Shown: in pieces, positions 7,267 to 14,268 of the stretch
Layout of the letters: each line of letters opens with the position of its first letter
Numbering within the stretch: the stretch's first letter is position 1
Assembly: GCA_964653095.1 (NCBI GenBank)
Contig: CAZZEH010000048.1
Span: 1-14,780, forward strand
Length of the DNA stretch: 14,780 nt
Direction of reading: 5' to 3'
Source: JAMLHH01 sp964653095
Lineage (GTDB): Bacteria > Bacteroidota > Bacteroidia > Chitinophagales > JADIYW01
Notes under the pieces: generated by a model
The model's input: only the letters and a program-made list of their open reading frames with translations
What the model was told of the DNA's origin: nothing
The model's database searches: none
Program-made: the position numbers and the translations under genes

Positions 7267-8565
7267 ATGAATAAGAAATATCTCATTACAGGACTGTGCG
7301 TGCTAATAGCCGTAGGAATATTTTTCTCCCTGCAGAAATCCAAAAATGCATCTTCCAAAGCCAAAGAAGTTCAGATAGAAGAAGTCACACTGAGAGACAT
7401 TACCGAATCAGTGACGGCAAGTGGGAAAATTTATGCCCAGGAAGAAGTGAAAATCAGTTCGGATGTATCGGGTGAGATTGTTCAATTAGCGGTCGAAGAA
7501 GGACAGTTTGTCAATAAAGGAGATTTACTCGCCAAGATTCAGCCGGAAACATACCAGGCCATAGTGGAAAGGTCAGAAGCCGAATACAACAATGCTCTGG
7601 CCAATCTGAAAAATATGCAGGCTAATCTGTCTAATGTCCGGGCTAAAGAAAAGCAAATTCAGGCTCAGCTTCTTAATGCGGAACTGGCATATAATAGGGC
7701 TCAAAAACTTTTTGGAACTAAATCCATATCCGAAGCCGAAATGGAAGAAGCCGAAATGTCATACAAAACCGTGCAGGCTGAATTAGAAGCTATACGGGAA
7801 AATATAAAAGGAGCCGGGTATTCCGTTGAAGGCGCACAGGCTGCTGTAAAAGGCGCACAGGCTGCCATTCGGGATGCGCGTTCCAATCTCAACAAAACTT
7901 CCATCTATGCACCCATGAGCGGAATCATTTCTCTGCTCAATGTCGAGCAGGGAGAAAAAGTAGTGGGTACACTTCAAATGACCGGGACAGAAATTATGAG
8001 AATTACCAATTTTGAAAATATGGAAGTGCGGGTTGATGTGAGTGAAAACGAAATCATAAAAGTGAAGATTGGCGATTCTGCTCATGTCGAAGCCGATGCC
8101 TATTACGGAAGAAAATTTAAAGGTGTCGTGACTCAGGTTTCCAATGCTTCAAAAGGAGCTGCCAACGAAACACTTTCTGCGGAGCAATCCAGCAATTTCA
8201 TCGTAAGAGTACAAATTCTGGAAGATTCTTACCGAGACTTAACAGAAAATCAGCAGAGACCTTTTCTCCCCGGAATGTCAGCCACCACGGATATTTATAC
8301 AAAAGTAGAAAATCAGATTCCGGCAGTACCTATTCAGGCTGTAGTGACCCGGGAAGACAGTCTGACGCATGAAATGAAAGAAGTCGTTTTTTTGGCAAAA
8401 GAAGGCCTGGCAGTACTTACACCTGTTAAAACAGGCATACAGGATGACAGTTTTATTCAGATTATCCGGGGAGTTGAAGCCGGAGATCAAATAATCATCG
8501 GACCTTATGATGTATTGTCCAAAACACTTACCCATCACGATGCGGTCAGCTCTGCCAAAAAGTAA
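7267..8565 (+). CDS. Periplasmic adaptor (membrane fusion protein, HlyD/MacA-like) of an efflux pump
   Basis: Links an inner-membrane transporter to the TolC-type channel encoded 2 bases upstream. It has 432 residues: an N-terminal membrane anchor at about 5-21, first beta/lipoyl half-motif at 62-92 (SSDVSGEIVQLAVEEGQFVN), an alpha-helical hairpin at about 93-208 rich in Ala, Glu and Gln, second lipoyl half at 211-232 (IYAPMSGIISLLNVEQGE), a beta-barrel domain around 250-350 (RVDVSENEI, RPFLPGMSATTDIY), and a membrane-proximal domain around 351-420 (AVPIQAVVTRED, GVEAGDQIIIGP). The hairpin carries a one-heptad tandem duplication. The long anchored N-terminus and hairpin resemble adaptors that work with MacB-type ABC permeases, but no such gene follows; the next gene is convergent. 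Partner and substrate unknown. Confidence 0.92.
   Translation: MNKKYLITGLCVLIAVGIFFSLQKSKNASSKAKEVQIEEVTLRDITESVTASGKIYAQEEVKISSDVSGEIVQLAVEEGQFVNKGDLLAKIQPETYQAIVERSEAEYNNALANLKNMQANLSNVRAKEKQIQAQLLNAELAYNRAQKLFGTKSISEAEMEEAEMSYKTVQAELEAIRENIKGAGYSVEGAQAAVKGAQAAIRDARSNLNKTSIYAPMSGIISLLNVEQGEKVVGTLQMTGTEIMRITNFENMEVRVDVSENEIIKVKIGDSAHVEADAYYGRKFKGVVTQVSNASKGAANETLSAEQSSNFIVRVQILEDSYRDLTENQQRPFLPGMSATTDIYTKVENQIPAVPIQAVVTREDSLTHEMKEVVFLAKEGLAVLTPVKTGIQDDSFIQIIRGVEAGDQIIIGPYDVLSKTLTHHDAVSSAKK
7831..7872 (+). repeat. Two-copy 21-bp in-frame tandem repeat in the adaptor hairpin
   Basis: Two tandem 21-base units start at 7831 and 7852, both opening with GGCGCACAGGCTGC. They encode GAQAAVK and GAQAAIR. 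The unit is exactly one coiled-coil heptad, so the duplication lengthens one arm of the hairpin without breaking register. Confidence 0.75.
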
Positions 8566-8596
8566 CTGAACTATTCCGGATCAGCCTACGACGGCA

Positions 8597-8620
8597 GCAA
8601 AATTATTTGCCTCTTTTTTT
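8597..8620 (+). terminator. Candidate intrinsic terminator of the tolC-adaptor operon
   Basis: A perfect 5-bp stem, GCAAA (8597-8601) with TTTGC (8606-8610), encloses the loop ATTA. After CTC comes a run of seven T. The hairpin is short but has the right order for plus-strand termination 31 bases after the adaptor stop. It overlaps the last codons of the convergent thioredoxin-domain gene. Confidence 0.4.
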
Positions 8621-10024
8621 AATCTCGTGACCCTGAATCAGATACCAGTCCACCCAGGCATCCATTTGCTCGATTGAGTTCGGACGAAGAAGAATTTCCC
8701 TGTTTTTATCTAAAAGAAACAAAGTTGGAGTGGCAAAAACATGATAATCCTTTACCGCCTCTGCATTCCACTTTTGGTAATCACAAATACTGAGAAAAGG
8801 CAATACACTTGTAAAATTTTCAAACATTTCTTTTTCCGTATCAAGAGAAATAAAAACGACCTCCACTCCCTGTTCTTTCCATTTAGAGTACAAAGGAATC
8901 AGATGTATAAATTCTTTCTGACAGGCCGGGCACCAACTTGCTCCAAATACCACTACAGTATAGTCCGAATTTAAGTCAGACAGCTTCTGGGGTACTTCCT
9001 TAAAATTTGCTGCTGTCACACCACCTGCGAAATCGATATCCGGAGCAATATTCCCAATTTTTATAGCCCGATAACTTTCTAACTGATTGACCAATTTATC
9101 ATCCAGTGTGCAGCTTTCCTCAATCAAAATTTTTAAGGCCAAATACTCTGATGCACCGAACAGACTTCTTTTTTCTAAAATTTTAAAAAGGCGGTCGGCG
9201 ATTTTATTGTACTTTCTCTCAGAGTCCACTAAAGATTTTAAAACAGCATCTATACTTACAGACATCTGCTGATACATTTCATCCATTTCATACCCACTGT
9301 TTTCTATCAGCCAGATTTGACTCTCCAGAATATCTTGGAGCATTCCGCTTTTATACAAACGGTCATCGGCATAATTAATTTGACGAAAAGCTTCTGTAGC
9401 TTCGGGAATTTCTTCAGGTCTGTTTTGTGCAATTATCGACACAGAATTGATAAGTTTTCGAATGGGAAGATACCAGTGTGCGTATAATTCTTTGGGCAAC
9501 TTATTCAAAAAGTCCAAATCTTCCTGACGGATTCGTGCTCTTTCTTTAAGAATGGCTTCCTTTGCTTCAGTTACTTTTGAAAAAGAAGGTTCCTCCGACA
9601 AATAAATCCGTTTCAGATAATCCCAACCTGCCATAGTCCGCTCTCTTTGAAAATATTCGCTCATATATTGCTCTAAAAGCTGATTTTCTTTACTCTTCAC
9701 AATTTTAAGAGCATCTGTAAGAGCGAAGTCAATACCTTTTAATTGAATTTGCTCTTCATTTAATATTAACTGAATTTGCTTATCTCCTTCAGATTGTAAG
9801 AAGCCTACCCCATAATCTTCGGTGCTGAAATTTAATTTAAAACTACCTTTCTCATCCGCCCAAACACTATCAATCCGGTAGGTATCAAACCCTTTATAAC
9901 CCATCAGCCGGATAGATTGATTTGCAAGACCATTAAACTCTCCTAAGATATAATTTTGGGAAAAACACAGATTGCATGTAAGAAACATACATATTAAACA
10001 AATCCAATTTGTCACGATTTTCAT
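8603..10024 (-). CDS. Secreted TlpA-type thioredoxin-domain protein with long N-terminal domain
   Basis: A 473-residue protein from the ATG at 10022-10024. Residues 1-22 form a signal peptide (NWICLICMFL core, cleavage likely after CFS or FSQ). Residues 23-105 are beta-rich (YILGEFNGLANQSIRLMGYKG...), resembling the DUF4369-type N-terminal domain common in Bacteroidota thiol-disulfide proteins. Residues 106-320 are mostly helical with no motif I recognise. Residues 325-460 form a TlpA/AhpC-TSA thioredoxin fold with the redox site WCPAC at 364-368 and the cis-Pro in ATPTLFLLD at 431-439. It probably acts as a disulfide reductase or isomerase in the periplasm. An upstream in-frame ATG at 10081 would add 19 basic residues before the signal peptide, so I rejected it. 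It lies about 95 bases downstream of the FISUMP protein gene and may share its transcript. Confidence 0.88.
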   Translation of the reverse strand: MKIVTNWICLICMFLTCNLCFSQNYILGEFNGLANQSIRLMGYKGFDTYRIDSVWADEKGSFKLNFSTEDYGVGFLQSEGDKQIQLILNEEQIQLKGIDFALTDALKIVKSKENQLLEQYMSEYFQRERTMAGWDYLKRIYLSEEPSFSKVTEAKEAILKERARIRQEDLDFLNKLPKELYAHWYLPIRKLINSVSIIAQNRPEEIPEATEAFRQINYADDRLYKSGMLQDILESQIWLIENSGYEMDEMYQQMSVSIDAVLKSLVDSERKYNKIADRLFKILEKRSLFGASEYLALKILIEESCTLDDKLVNQLESYRAIKIGNIAPDIDFAGGVTAANFKEVPQKLSDLNSDYTVVVFGASWCPACQKEFIHLIPLYSKWKEQGVEVVFISLDTEKEMFENFTSVLPFLSICDYQKWNAEAVKDYHVFATPTLFLLDKNREILLRPNSIEQMDAWVDWYLIQGHEIKKRGK

Positions 10025-10118
10025 ATAGATGTCAATTTTTTTAAAACGAAAATGAAATATACGTCTCTTGATTTTGAACACAAAAACCTATCAAAAGAAA
10101 ATGTAATAGAGAAATGAA

Positions 10119-11507
10119 TTAATTTTTAATACATCTTACAGAATAGCCATTTGCACGCATGCCACCGGCTTTAAAATTGTCATCAAAATTTAATCCTATA
10201 TATACTGCATAGATATTATCGACTGTACTACTCCAATAGTATCCATTAACACCCTCATCGATAAGAGAGCCTGTAAATATTCTGTATCCGGCTAAAGGAA
10301 GTCTCAAAGGTGAACCCAGAGCACCTGTTGCATCATCTGTAAACCAACTCTGTCTTTCCGCCTCCCACTCAACTTGTGTAGGTATTCTGAAGCCTTTTGG
10401 ACAAGGGTCATTAATCTCGGACATCGGTTGCCACAAATTATGATTTTGCGGATCAAGCCAATCAAAATTTCTTTCATTAAAAATGTCAAGTACAATAAAA
10501 TCGCCGTGTCCGGGGATTCCACTGGAACTCAAATTATAAGTAACTTCTGAATCTCGTTTCTCATGTCCATCACTATATCGCCCCCATTGATACAAATCAC
10601 CGTAAGAAAGTGTATCTGCATAATCCGTAGCAGCTTGCCGGGCTCCCAGATTACGATCTAACCAGGTTCTCCCGGTGGCAAGGCTATATACTTCTTTGTA
10701 AACAAAATCATTATGTTGTTTTTTTCCAAATTCGTCCCATATCGGTTTACCATCTATAAATAACAGGACATCCCCTTCCTGTCCGGACGGAACCCTTACC
10801 CATTCAGAACCATCCCAATAGAGCATTTCCCCCGGTTCAGTTCCATCTGGCATATTTCCATCCTTTCCATCTTCACCTTTTAACGAAACACCTGAACCAG
10901 GCCATTCTGTCTCTTTGGGACCATACATTTTGTATTCGTTTAGATCAATATAAAAATCTCCTGTTTTACCAAGACTTGAAAGGGGTATTCCGGTTCCGCT
11001 CAAAATTGAACTACCGTCTGCTCCGCTTGTACCCGGCTCACCCTGAGGACCTTGAGGCCCCGGCTCTCCCGTATCACCCTTCGGTCCCTGAACAGCACCT
11101 CCACTGCTGCCTGAATATATCGCATAAGGCACCGAAAGCAGCTGGCTTACTCCCATATCCATAAAACCCAAATTATTATAATTCACCTCCACCTGAAGAA
11201 ACTTCTCTCCGACTTCCCAATCTATTTCTTCAAAGCTTCCAATAACTGCTGTTCCGGCTCCCACCGATACATTAATATGCCCATACTGATCGGTTACTGT
11301 CTGTTGGAGCTCCTGATAAACTATATTTCCTGAAGCCTGCCCGTCGTGAATACTAAAACGCAAATCAACCTGTGATTCAAAAACAGGTGTTCCGTTATCT
11401 CTTACAACCGCCTGATAGTTAAATTTCTGAGGTATCTGAGCATAGACAGTAGGTACAATTATACTGACAGTAAGAAAAAATATAGAGAATTTGAAAAAGC
11501 GGTTCAT
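10119..11507 (-). CDS. Secreted collagen-like / FISUMP-domain protein
   Basis: A 462-residue exported protein. Signal peptide 1-23 (FFKFSIFFLTVSIIV core, VYAQ cleavage). Residues 24-130 form an N-terminal beta domain (IPQKFNYQAVVRDNGTPV..., LLSVPYAIYSG) common in Bacteroidota surface proteins. Residues 141-167 are nine collagen-like Gly-X-Y triplets (GPKGDTGEPGPQGPQ...), with three more at 211-219 (GEDGKDGNM). Residues 270-462 carry the Fibrobacter succinogenes major paralogous domain: TWLDRNLGA at 281-289, DPCPKGFRIPT...EW at 367-381, LPLAGYR at 403-409, YYWSST at 423-428 and YSVRCIK at 455-461. No T9SS sorting domain is visible at its end; the final residues belong to the FISUMP domain. It starts 12 bases after the T9SS-sorted protein, so the two are probably co-expressed. 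Function unknown; a surface or adhesive role is inference. Confidence 0.88.
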   Translation of the reverse strand: MNRFFKFSIFFLTVSIIVPTVYAQIPQKFNYQAVVRDNGTPVFESQVDLRFSIHDGQASGNIVYQELQQTVTDQYGHINVSVGAGTAVIGSFEEIDWEVGEKFLQVEVNYNNLGFMDMGVSQLLSVPYAIYSGSSGGAVQGPKGDTGEPGPQGPQGEPGTSGADGSSILSGTGIPLSSLGKTGDFYIDLNEYKMYGPKETEWPGSGVSLKGEDGKDGNMPDGTEPGEMLYWDGSEWVRVPSGQEGDVLLFIDGKPIWDEFGKKQHNDFVYKEVYSLATGRTWLDRNLGARQAATDYADTLSYGDLYQWGRYSDGHEKRDSEVTYNLSSSGIPGHGDFIVLDIFNERNFDWLDPQNHNLWQPMSEINDPCPKGFRIPTQVEWEAERQSWFTDDATGALGSPLRLPLAGYRIFTGSLIDEGVNGYYWSSTVDNIYAVYIGLNFDDNFKAGGMRANGYSVRCIKN

Positions 11508-11519
11508 AATGCAATAGTT

Positions 11520-12026
11520 TTAAATTTTTACAATATTGATATTTACCAACTGTTCACCGGATTTGGAATACACGACCAATATATAAGTACCCTGTTCCAG
11601 TGCGTGGAAGCTTATTTCTTTTTTTATAAATTTTTGAGGCTGTTCTGTCTCCGCAGGCAGTGCTATTTTCTGACCATTAATATTGTACAATTCATATAAA
11701 TAGGTGCGGGCCTCTGTGGAAGAGATTTCCAAAAATACTATACTGTTGGCAGGATTGGGATAAGCTCTCAGATTCATTTCAAAAGTATGGTGATGCACAT
11801 CTACTTCCACAATTTGGTCTGACTGCTGAAAACCCTGAGTCAGAGTGAGCGTACCACCTGACGACGTACCTATCAGCGCCTCCCCGACAGTCCAGGTTAT
11901 TCCTATGGGAGTGGTATTGGTCTTATTGGAACCCGAAGATCCGATAATCTGTCTGTCAAAGGAAATCTGTGCGGACAGAGAAAATGCCCAGACAAGATTT
12001 ACGATTATGAAAAAATATCTCAGCAT
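11520..12026 (-). CDS. Small secreted protein with T9SS type A sorting domain
   Basis: A 168-residue protein with a signal peptide at 1-19 (LRYFFIIVNLVWAFSL, cleavage at SAQ), a short mature domain (SFDRQIIGSSGSN...WTVGEALIGTSSGGTLTLTQGFQQ) and a C-terminal type IX secretion sorting domain at about 83-168. The sorting domain shows AYPNPANS at 88-95, LYELYNINGQKI at 110-121, GTYILVVYS at 146-154 and the terminal VNINIVKI, in the usual order of strands. The T9SS machinery normally passes such proteins through the outer membrane, removes the domain and often anchors the rest to the surface. The VGE...LTQGFQQ pattern, from memory, is common in small Bacteroidota proteins of unknown role. It is first in the minus-strand cluster, with a promoter-like box at 12126-12133. 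Confidence 0.88.
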   Translation of the reverse strand: MLRYFFIIVNLVWAFSLSAQISFDRQIIGSSGSNKTNTTPIGITWTVGEALIGTSSGGTLTLTQGFQQSDQIVEVDVHHHTFEMNLRAYPNPANSIVFLEISSTEARTYLYELYNINGQKIALPAETEQPQKFIKKEISFHALEQGTYILVVYSKSGEQLVNINIVKI

Positions 12027-12125
12027 GCAATTTTAATTAAAGGGATACAACAGATTGACAGCCAGCTGCTTTATTATGCAATTTATATTATAATCGAATC
12101 AATTGCCTAATAAGATTCCATTTAA

Positions 12126-12133
12126 CAAATTTA
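12126..12133 (-). promoter_or_regulatory. Candidate -7 box for the T9SS/FISUMP operon
   Basis: On the minus strand this reads TAAATTTG, an exact match to TAnnTTTG. Transcription would start near 12119 and leave a leader of about 90 bases before the ATG at 12026. No clear TTTG is seen at the -33 distance; an inverted repeat sits there instead. Confidence 0.4.
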
Positions 12134-12152
12134 TTTACTTCAATAAAGTAAA
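12134..12152. repeat. 7-bp inverted repeat, operator candidate
   Basis: TTTACTT at 12134-12140 and AAGTAAA at 12146-12152 are perfect inverted copies around a 5-base spacer. It abuts the -7 box of the T9SS/FISUMP operon, in the -33/-7 spacer, where a bound dimeric regulator would block or help RNA polymerase. The arms are AT-rich, so chance is possible. Confidence 0.35.
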
Positions 12153-12256
12153 GTGAATTCACAATTTTATCTTAAAAACACTTACAAAAATTTAATTGAA
12201 GTGATAGAAACAAAATATTTAAAATCATATTTAGGCGAAAGCTAAAAACCGGAGTA

Positions 12257-12331
12257 ATGAAGTTTATCACTTGTGCTGCTTTATTTATGATATTCTCACG
12301 TATTTTTACGGCTTATAAATTTGGTACTTAA
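12257..12331 (+). other. Possible 24-codon leader ORF upstream of ddh
   Basis: An ATG at 12257 preceded by GGAG (12251-12254, only 2 bases before the ATG) opens 24 codons ending at the TAA 12329-12331, 9 bases before ddh. The peptide begins MKFITCAALFMIF, a hydrophobic stretch after a Lys. It has no run of Lys codons that would suggest attenuation by lysine. The -7 box at 12316-12323 lies inside it; if that promoter is the main one, this ORF is not on the ddh transcript. Chance is likely. Confidence 0.15.
12316..12323 (+). promoter_or_regulatory. Candidate -7 box for ddh
   Basis: TAAATTTG matches TAnnTTTG exactly. Transcription would start near 12330, giving a leader of about 11 bases before the ATG at 12341. 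No convincing -33 TTTG is seen around 12290-12297. Confidence 0.4.
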
Positions 12332-12340
12332 TTTTAATTT

Positions 12341-13315
12341 ATGACTAAAATCAGACTCGGTATTGTAGGCTATGGAAATTTGGGGAAAGGTGCTGAACTT
12401 GCTATCCGGCAAAATCCGGATATGGAATTGGTGGCCGTATTTACCAGAAGATCGCCCGAAACAATCAAGACAACATCCAAAGCAGAACATCTGAATCAAA
12501 TACAGAATTATATCGGAAAAATAGACGTGATGCTGCTGTGTGGCGGCTCGGCAAAAGACTTACCCGAACAGACTGGTTTTATTGCACAATATTTCCATAC
12601 TGTGGACAGTTTTGATACGCACGCCAAAATACCGGATTATTTCGCTCATGTGGACGAGGTAGCGCGAAAGCATCAAAAACTGAGTTTGATTTCTACGGGT
12701 TGGGACCCGGGTCTTTTTTCCTTAGCAAGATTATTGGGACAAAGCGTACTTCCTCAGGGAGAGGATTATACTTTCTGGGGCAAAGGTCTCAGCCAAGGGC
12801 ACTCCGATGCTCTCAGGCGAGTAGAAGGAGTCAAAAACGGCGTGCAGTACACCATTCCGAGTGAAGAAGCCAAAGCAAAGGTCAGAAGTGGTTTAAATCC
12901 GGTTCTGACCACAGCCGAAAAGCATATTCGTGTTTGCTACGTTGTTGCAGAAGATGGAGCTGATACAGAAGTTATTGCCAAATCTATCAAGTCTATGCCT
13001 CATTATTTTGAGCCTTATCAGACCGAAGTGCATTTTATTTCAGAAGAAGAATTATTAAAAAATCATTCCGCTATGCCGCATGGGGGTACAGTATTCAGAA
13101 CCGGAACTTCTGCAAACGGTTCCAAACAAAGAATCGAATTTTCACTGGATTTGGAAAGCAATCCCGAGTTTACGGCAAGTGTGTTAACTGCCTATGCAAG
13201 GGGAGTATATAAATTGGCACAAAAAGGAAACACAGGAGCTATAACTGTCTTTGACATACCTTTTGGTTTACTTTCACCCAAATCTCCGGAAGAACTCAGG
13301 AAAGAATTACTTTAA
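12341..13315 (+). CDS. ddh: meso-Diaminopimelate dehydrogenase
   Basis: Makes meso-diaminopimelate from tetrahydrodipicolinate, ammonia and NADPH in one reversible step, for lysine and peptidoglycan. The 324-residue length is typical. Seen: the Rossmann motif GIVGYGNLGKG at 7-17, the NADPH 2'-phosphate pocket TRR at 35-37, VDSFDTHAKIPDY at 88-100, STGWDPGLFSL at 118-128, WGKGLSQGHSDALRRVEGV at 146-164 (substrate loop), MPHGGTVFRTG at 245-255 and LESNPEFTASVL at 271-282, all hallmarks of Ddh. It stands alone between the divergent T9SS operon and the tRNA-Arg unit, so it is probably transcribed by itself. Having Ddh lets the cell bypass the succinylase or acetylase branch; whether those enzymes also exist cannot be seen here. 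Confidence 0.96.
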   Translation: MTKIRLGIVGYGNLGKGAELAIRQNPDMELVAVFTRRSPETIKTTSKAEHLNQIQNYIGKIDVMLLCGGSAKDLPEQTGFIAQYFHTVDSFDTHAKIPDYFAHVDEVARKHQKLSLISTGWDPGLFSLARLLGQSVLPQGEDYTFWGKGLSQGHSDALRRVEGVKNGVQYTIPSEEAKAKVRSGLNPVLTTAEKHIRVCYVVAEDGADTEVIAKSIKSMPHYFEPYQTEVHFISEEELLKNHSAMPHGGTVFRTGTSANGSKQRIEFSLDLESNPEFTASVLTAYARGVYKLAQKGNTGAITVFDIPFGLLSPKSPEELRKELL

Positions 13316-13383
13316 AAAAACGGATTGAAAGTTGTTTTTGTAAGTCATCAAAACCATTCTTCTGAAAAACTTTACGATGTCCT

Positions 13384-13412
13384 TTTGTATAGGGAAAAAC
13401 TTTTTATCTTTG
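13384..13412 (+). promoter_or_regulatory. Promoter of the tRNA-Arg gene
   Basis: TTTG at 13384-13387 and TATCTTTG at 13405-13412 match the Bacteroidota -33 (TTTG) and -7 (TAnnTTTG) boxes exactly, with 17 bases between them, inside the reported spacing range. Transcription would start near 13418, about 23 bases before the mature tRNA. This is the best promoter in the window. Confidence 0.75.
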
Positions 13413-13440
13413 CACACGCTAAAGTCGAACGTTTTGACTC

Positions 13441-13514
13441 GGTCGCGTAGCTCAGCTGGATAGAGCATCTGCCTTCTAAGCAGACGGTCACAGGTTCGAA
13501 TCCTGTCGCGATCA
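13441..13514 (+). tRNA. tRNA-Arg (anticodon UCU)
   Basis: A 74-base cloverleaf. Acceptor GGTCGCG (13441-13447) pairs with CGCGATC (13507-13513) with one G-U pair. D stem GCTC/GAGC at 13450-13453 and 13463-13466 encloses AGCTGGATA. The anticodon stem TCTGC/GCAGA (13468-13472, 13480-13484) encloses CTTCTAA, so the anticodon is TCT, reading AGA and AGG. T arm ACAGG-TTCGAAT-CCTGT at 13490-13506. The discriminator base is A at 13514. CCA is not encoded. Confidence 0.97.
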
Positions 13515-13524
13515 CTTTTAAAGT

Positions 13525-13560
13525 CAAGTGCTTACAGAAATGTGGGCGCTTGTTTATTAT
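13525..13560 (+). terminator. Intrinsic terminator of the tRNA-Arg gene
   Basis: Positions 13525-13536 pair with 13541-13552 as an unbroken 12-bp stem (nine Watson-Crick pairs and three G-U pairs) closed by a GAAA tetraloop at 13537-13540, followed by TTTATTAT. The three G-U pairs would be A-C mismatches on the opposite strand, so the structure is specific to plus-strand RNA and fits the end of the tRNA transcript, 10 bases after the tRNA. Confidence 0.72.
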
Positions 13561-13574
13561 AACAACTAAACAGG

Positions 13575-14246
13575 TCATTTCACTACAACAGTGGAAGTAT
13601 ATTTTGCTGTATTTAAAGCTAATGCTATTCGATAAGCTATTACAGAGAAAAAAGGAGCCGCTACTATATCTACTGTGTAATGTACGTGCTGCAACAAAAT
13701 CAAGGCAGATACAACAAGCGACAGCAAAAGAAAAATACTTTTATGAGTTTTTTTAATACTTGCCAAAAAGAACAGAAAAATCGCAGAGATATGTCCTGAA
13801 AAAAATAAATCTTTGACTACATATCCGGACTCACTATTAGATTTCATAAAGAAATTTGACATAGGGTCTATTAAAAGAATCATATCAGTGGGTGGTTCAA
13901 GGGGTACCAGATATATGGTGGTCATCCGAAATATCAGCAACATGGTATAAGCCTGTATCCACAACACAAAACGCTTGGGATGCGGTAAAATAATAACCAG
14001 GAAAAATATCAATGCGAAATAGGTCAGCAGGAAAGTAATTTCCGAAAAATCAGTCGGAGGCAGTAGATTGAGCAGCCAGTCATCCAATTGAGCTCCCGTG
14101 CGTAGCTCCATATTTTCTGCGGCTACACGAAAAACTTTGAAAAACACGAGATATCCGGCCATAGTCGGAATAAATATTCTGACAAACTCCTTCTGACTCA
14201 ATGCCACTGCCCAAACCTTGTACAGATTTCTGAAATATCGAACCAC
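13575..14246 (-). CDS. Sphingomyelin-synthase-like membrane phospholipid head-group transferase/phosphatase (PAP2_C family)
   Basis: A 223-residue multi-pass membrane protein with the motif set of sphingomyelin synthase and related PAP2_C proteins: LLPPTDFS at 61-68 (D1-like), FRMTTIYLVPLEPP at 106-119 (D2-like), KDLFFSGHISAIF at 145-157 (D3, catalytic His 152) and HVHYTVDIVAA at 187-197 (D4, His 189 and Asp 193). These give the expected His-His-Asp triad. Hydrophobic segments lie at about 24-38, 70-88, 95-115, 147-164, 170-186 and 194-212, so about six spans. In eukaryotes the family moves phosphocholine onto ceramide; many Bacteroidota make sphingolipids, but the bacterial substrate is not shown by the sequence. 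The start is a GTG at 14244-14246; no upstream ATG is in frame nearby. A -7-like box lies at 14269-14276. Convergent with the tRNA unit. Confidence 0.85.
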   Translation of the reverse strand: MVRYFRNLYKVWAVALSQKEFVRIFIPTMAGYLVFFKVFRVAAENMELRTGAQLDDWLLNLLPPTDFSEITFLLTYFALIFFLVIILPHPKRFVLWIQAYTMLLIFRMTTIYLVPLEPPTDMILLIDPMSNFFMKSNSESGYVVKDLFFSGHISAIFLFFLASIKKTHKSIFLLLSLVVSALILLQHVHYTVDIVAAPFFSVIAYRIALALNTAKYTSTVVVK

Positions 14247-14268
14247 TTTTACGACTTTAGAGAGAAGG

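Larger units (their letters stand above)
12027..12340. other. 314-base divergent intergenic region
   Basis: Separates the T9SS-protein gene (minus) from ddh (plus). It is strongly AT-rich. It holds a -7-like box for each side (12126-12133 minus, 12316-12323 plus), a 7-bp inverted repeat at 12134-12152 and a 24-codon ORF at 12257-12331. I see no tRNA, no riboswitch I recognise and no gene remnant. Confidence 0.6.

Noticed and set aside
13314..13339. AAAAAC/GTTTTT hairpin after ddh as a terminator
   Set aside because: Six pairs, five of them A-T, with a 12-base loop; too weak, and no T-run beyond the stem itself.
13441..13575. tRNA-Arg 3' end as an integration (att) site
   Set aside because: No integrase, no direct repeat of the tRNA end in the window, and the following DNA is a terminator and an ordinary convergent gene.
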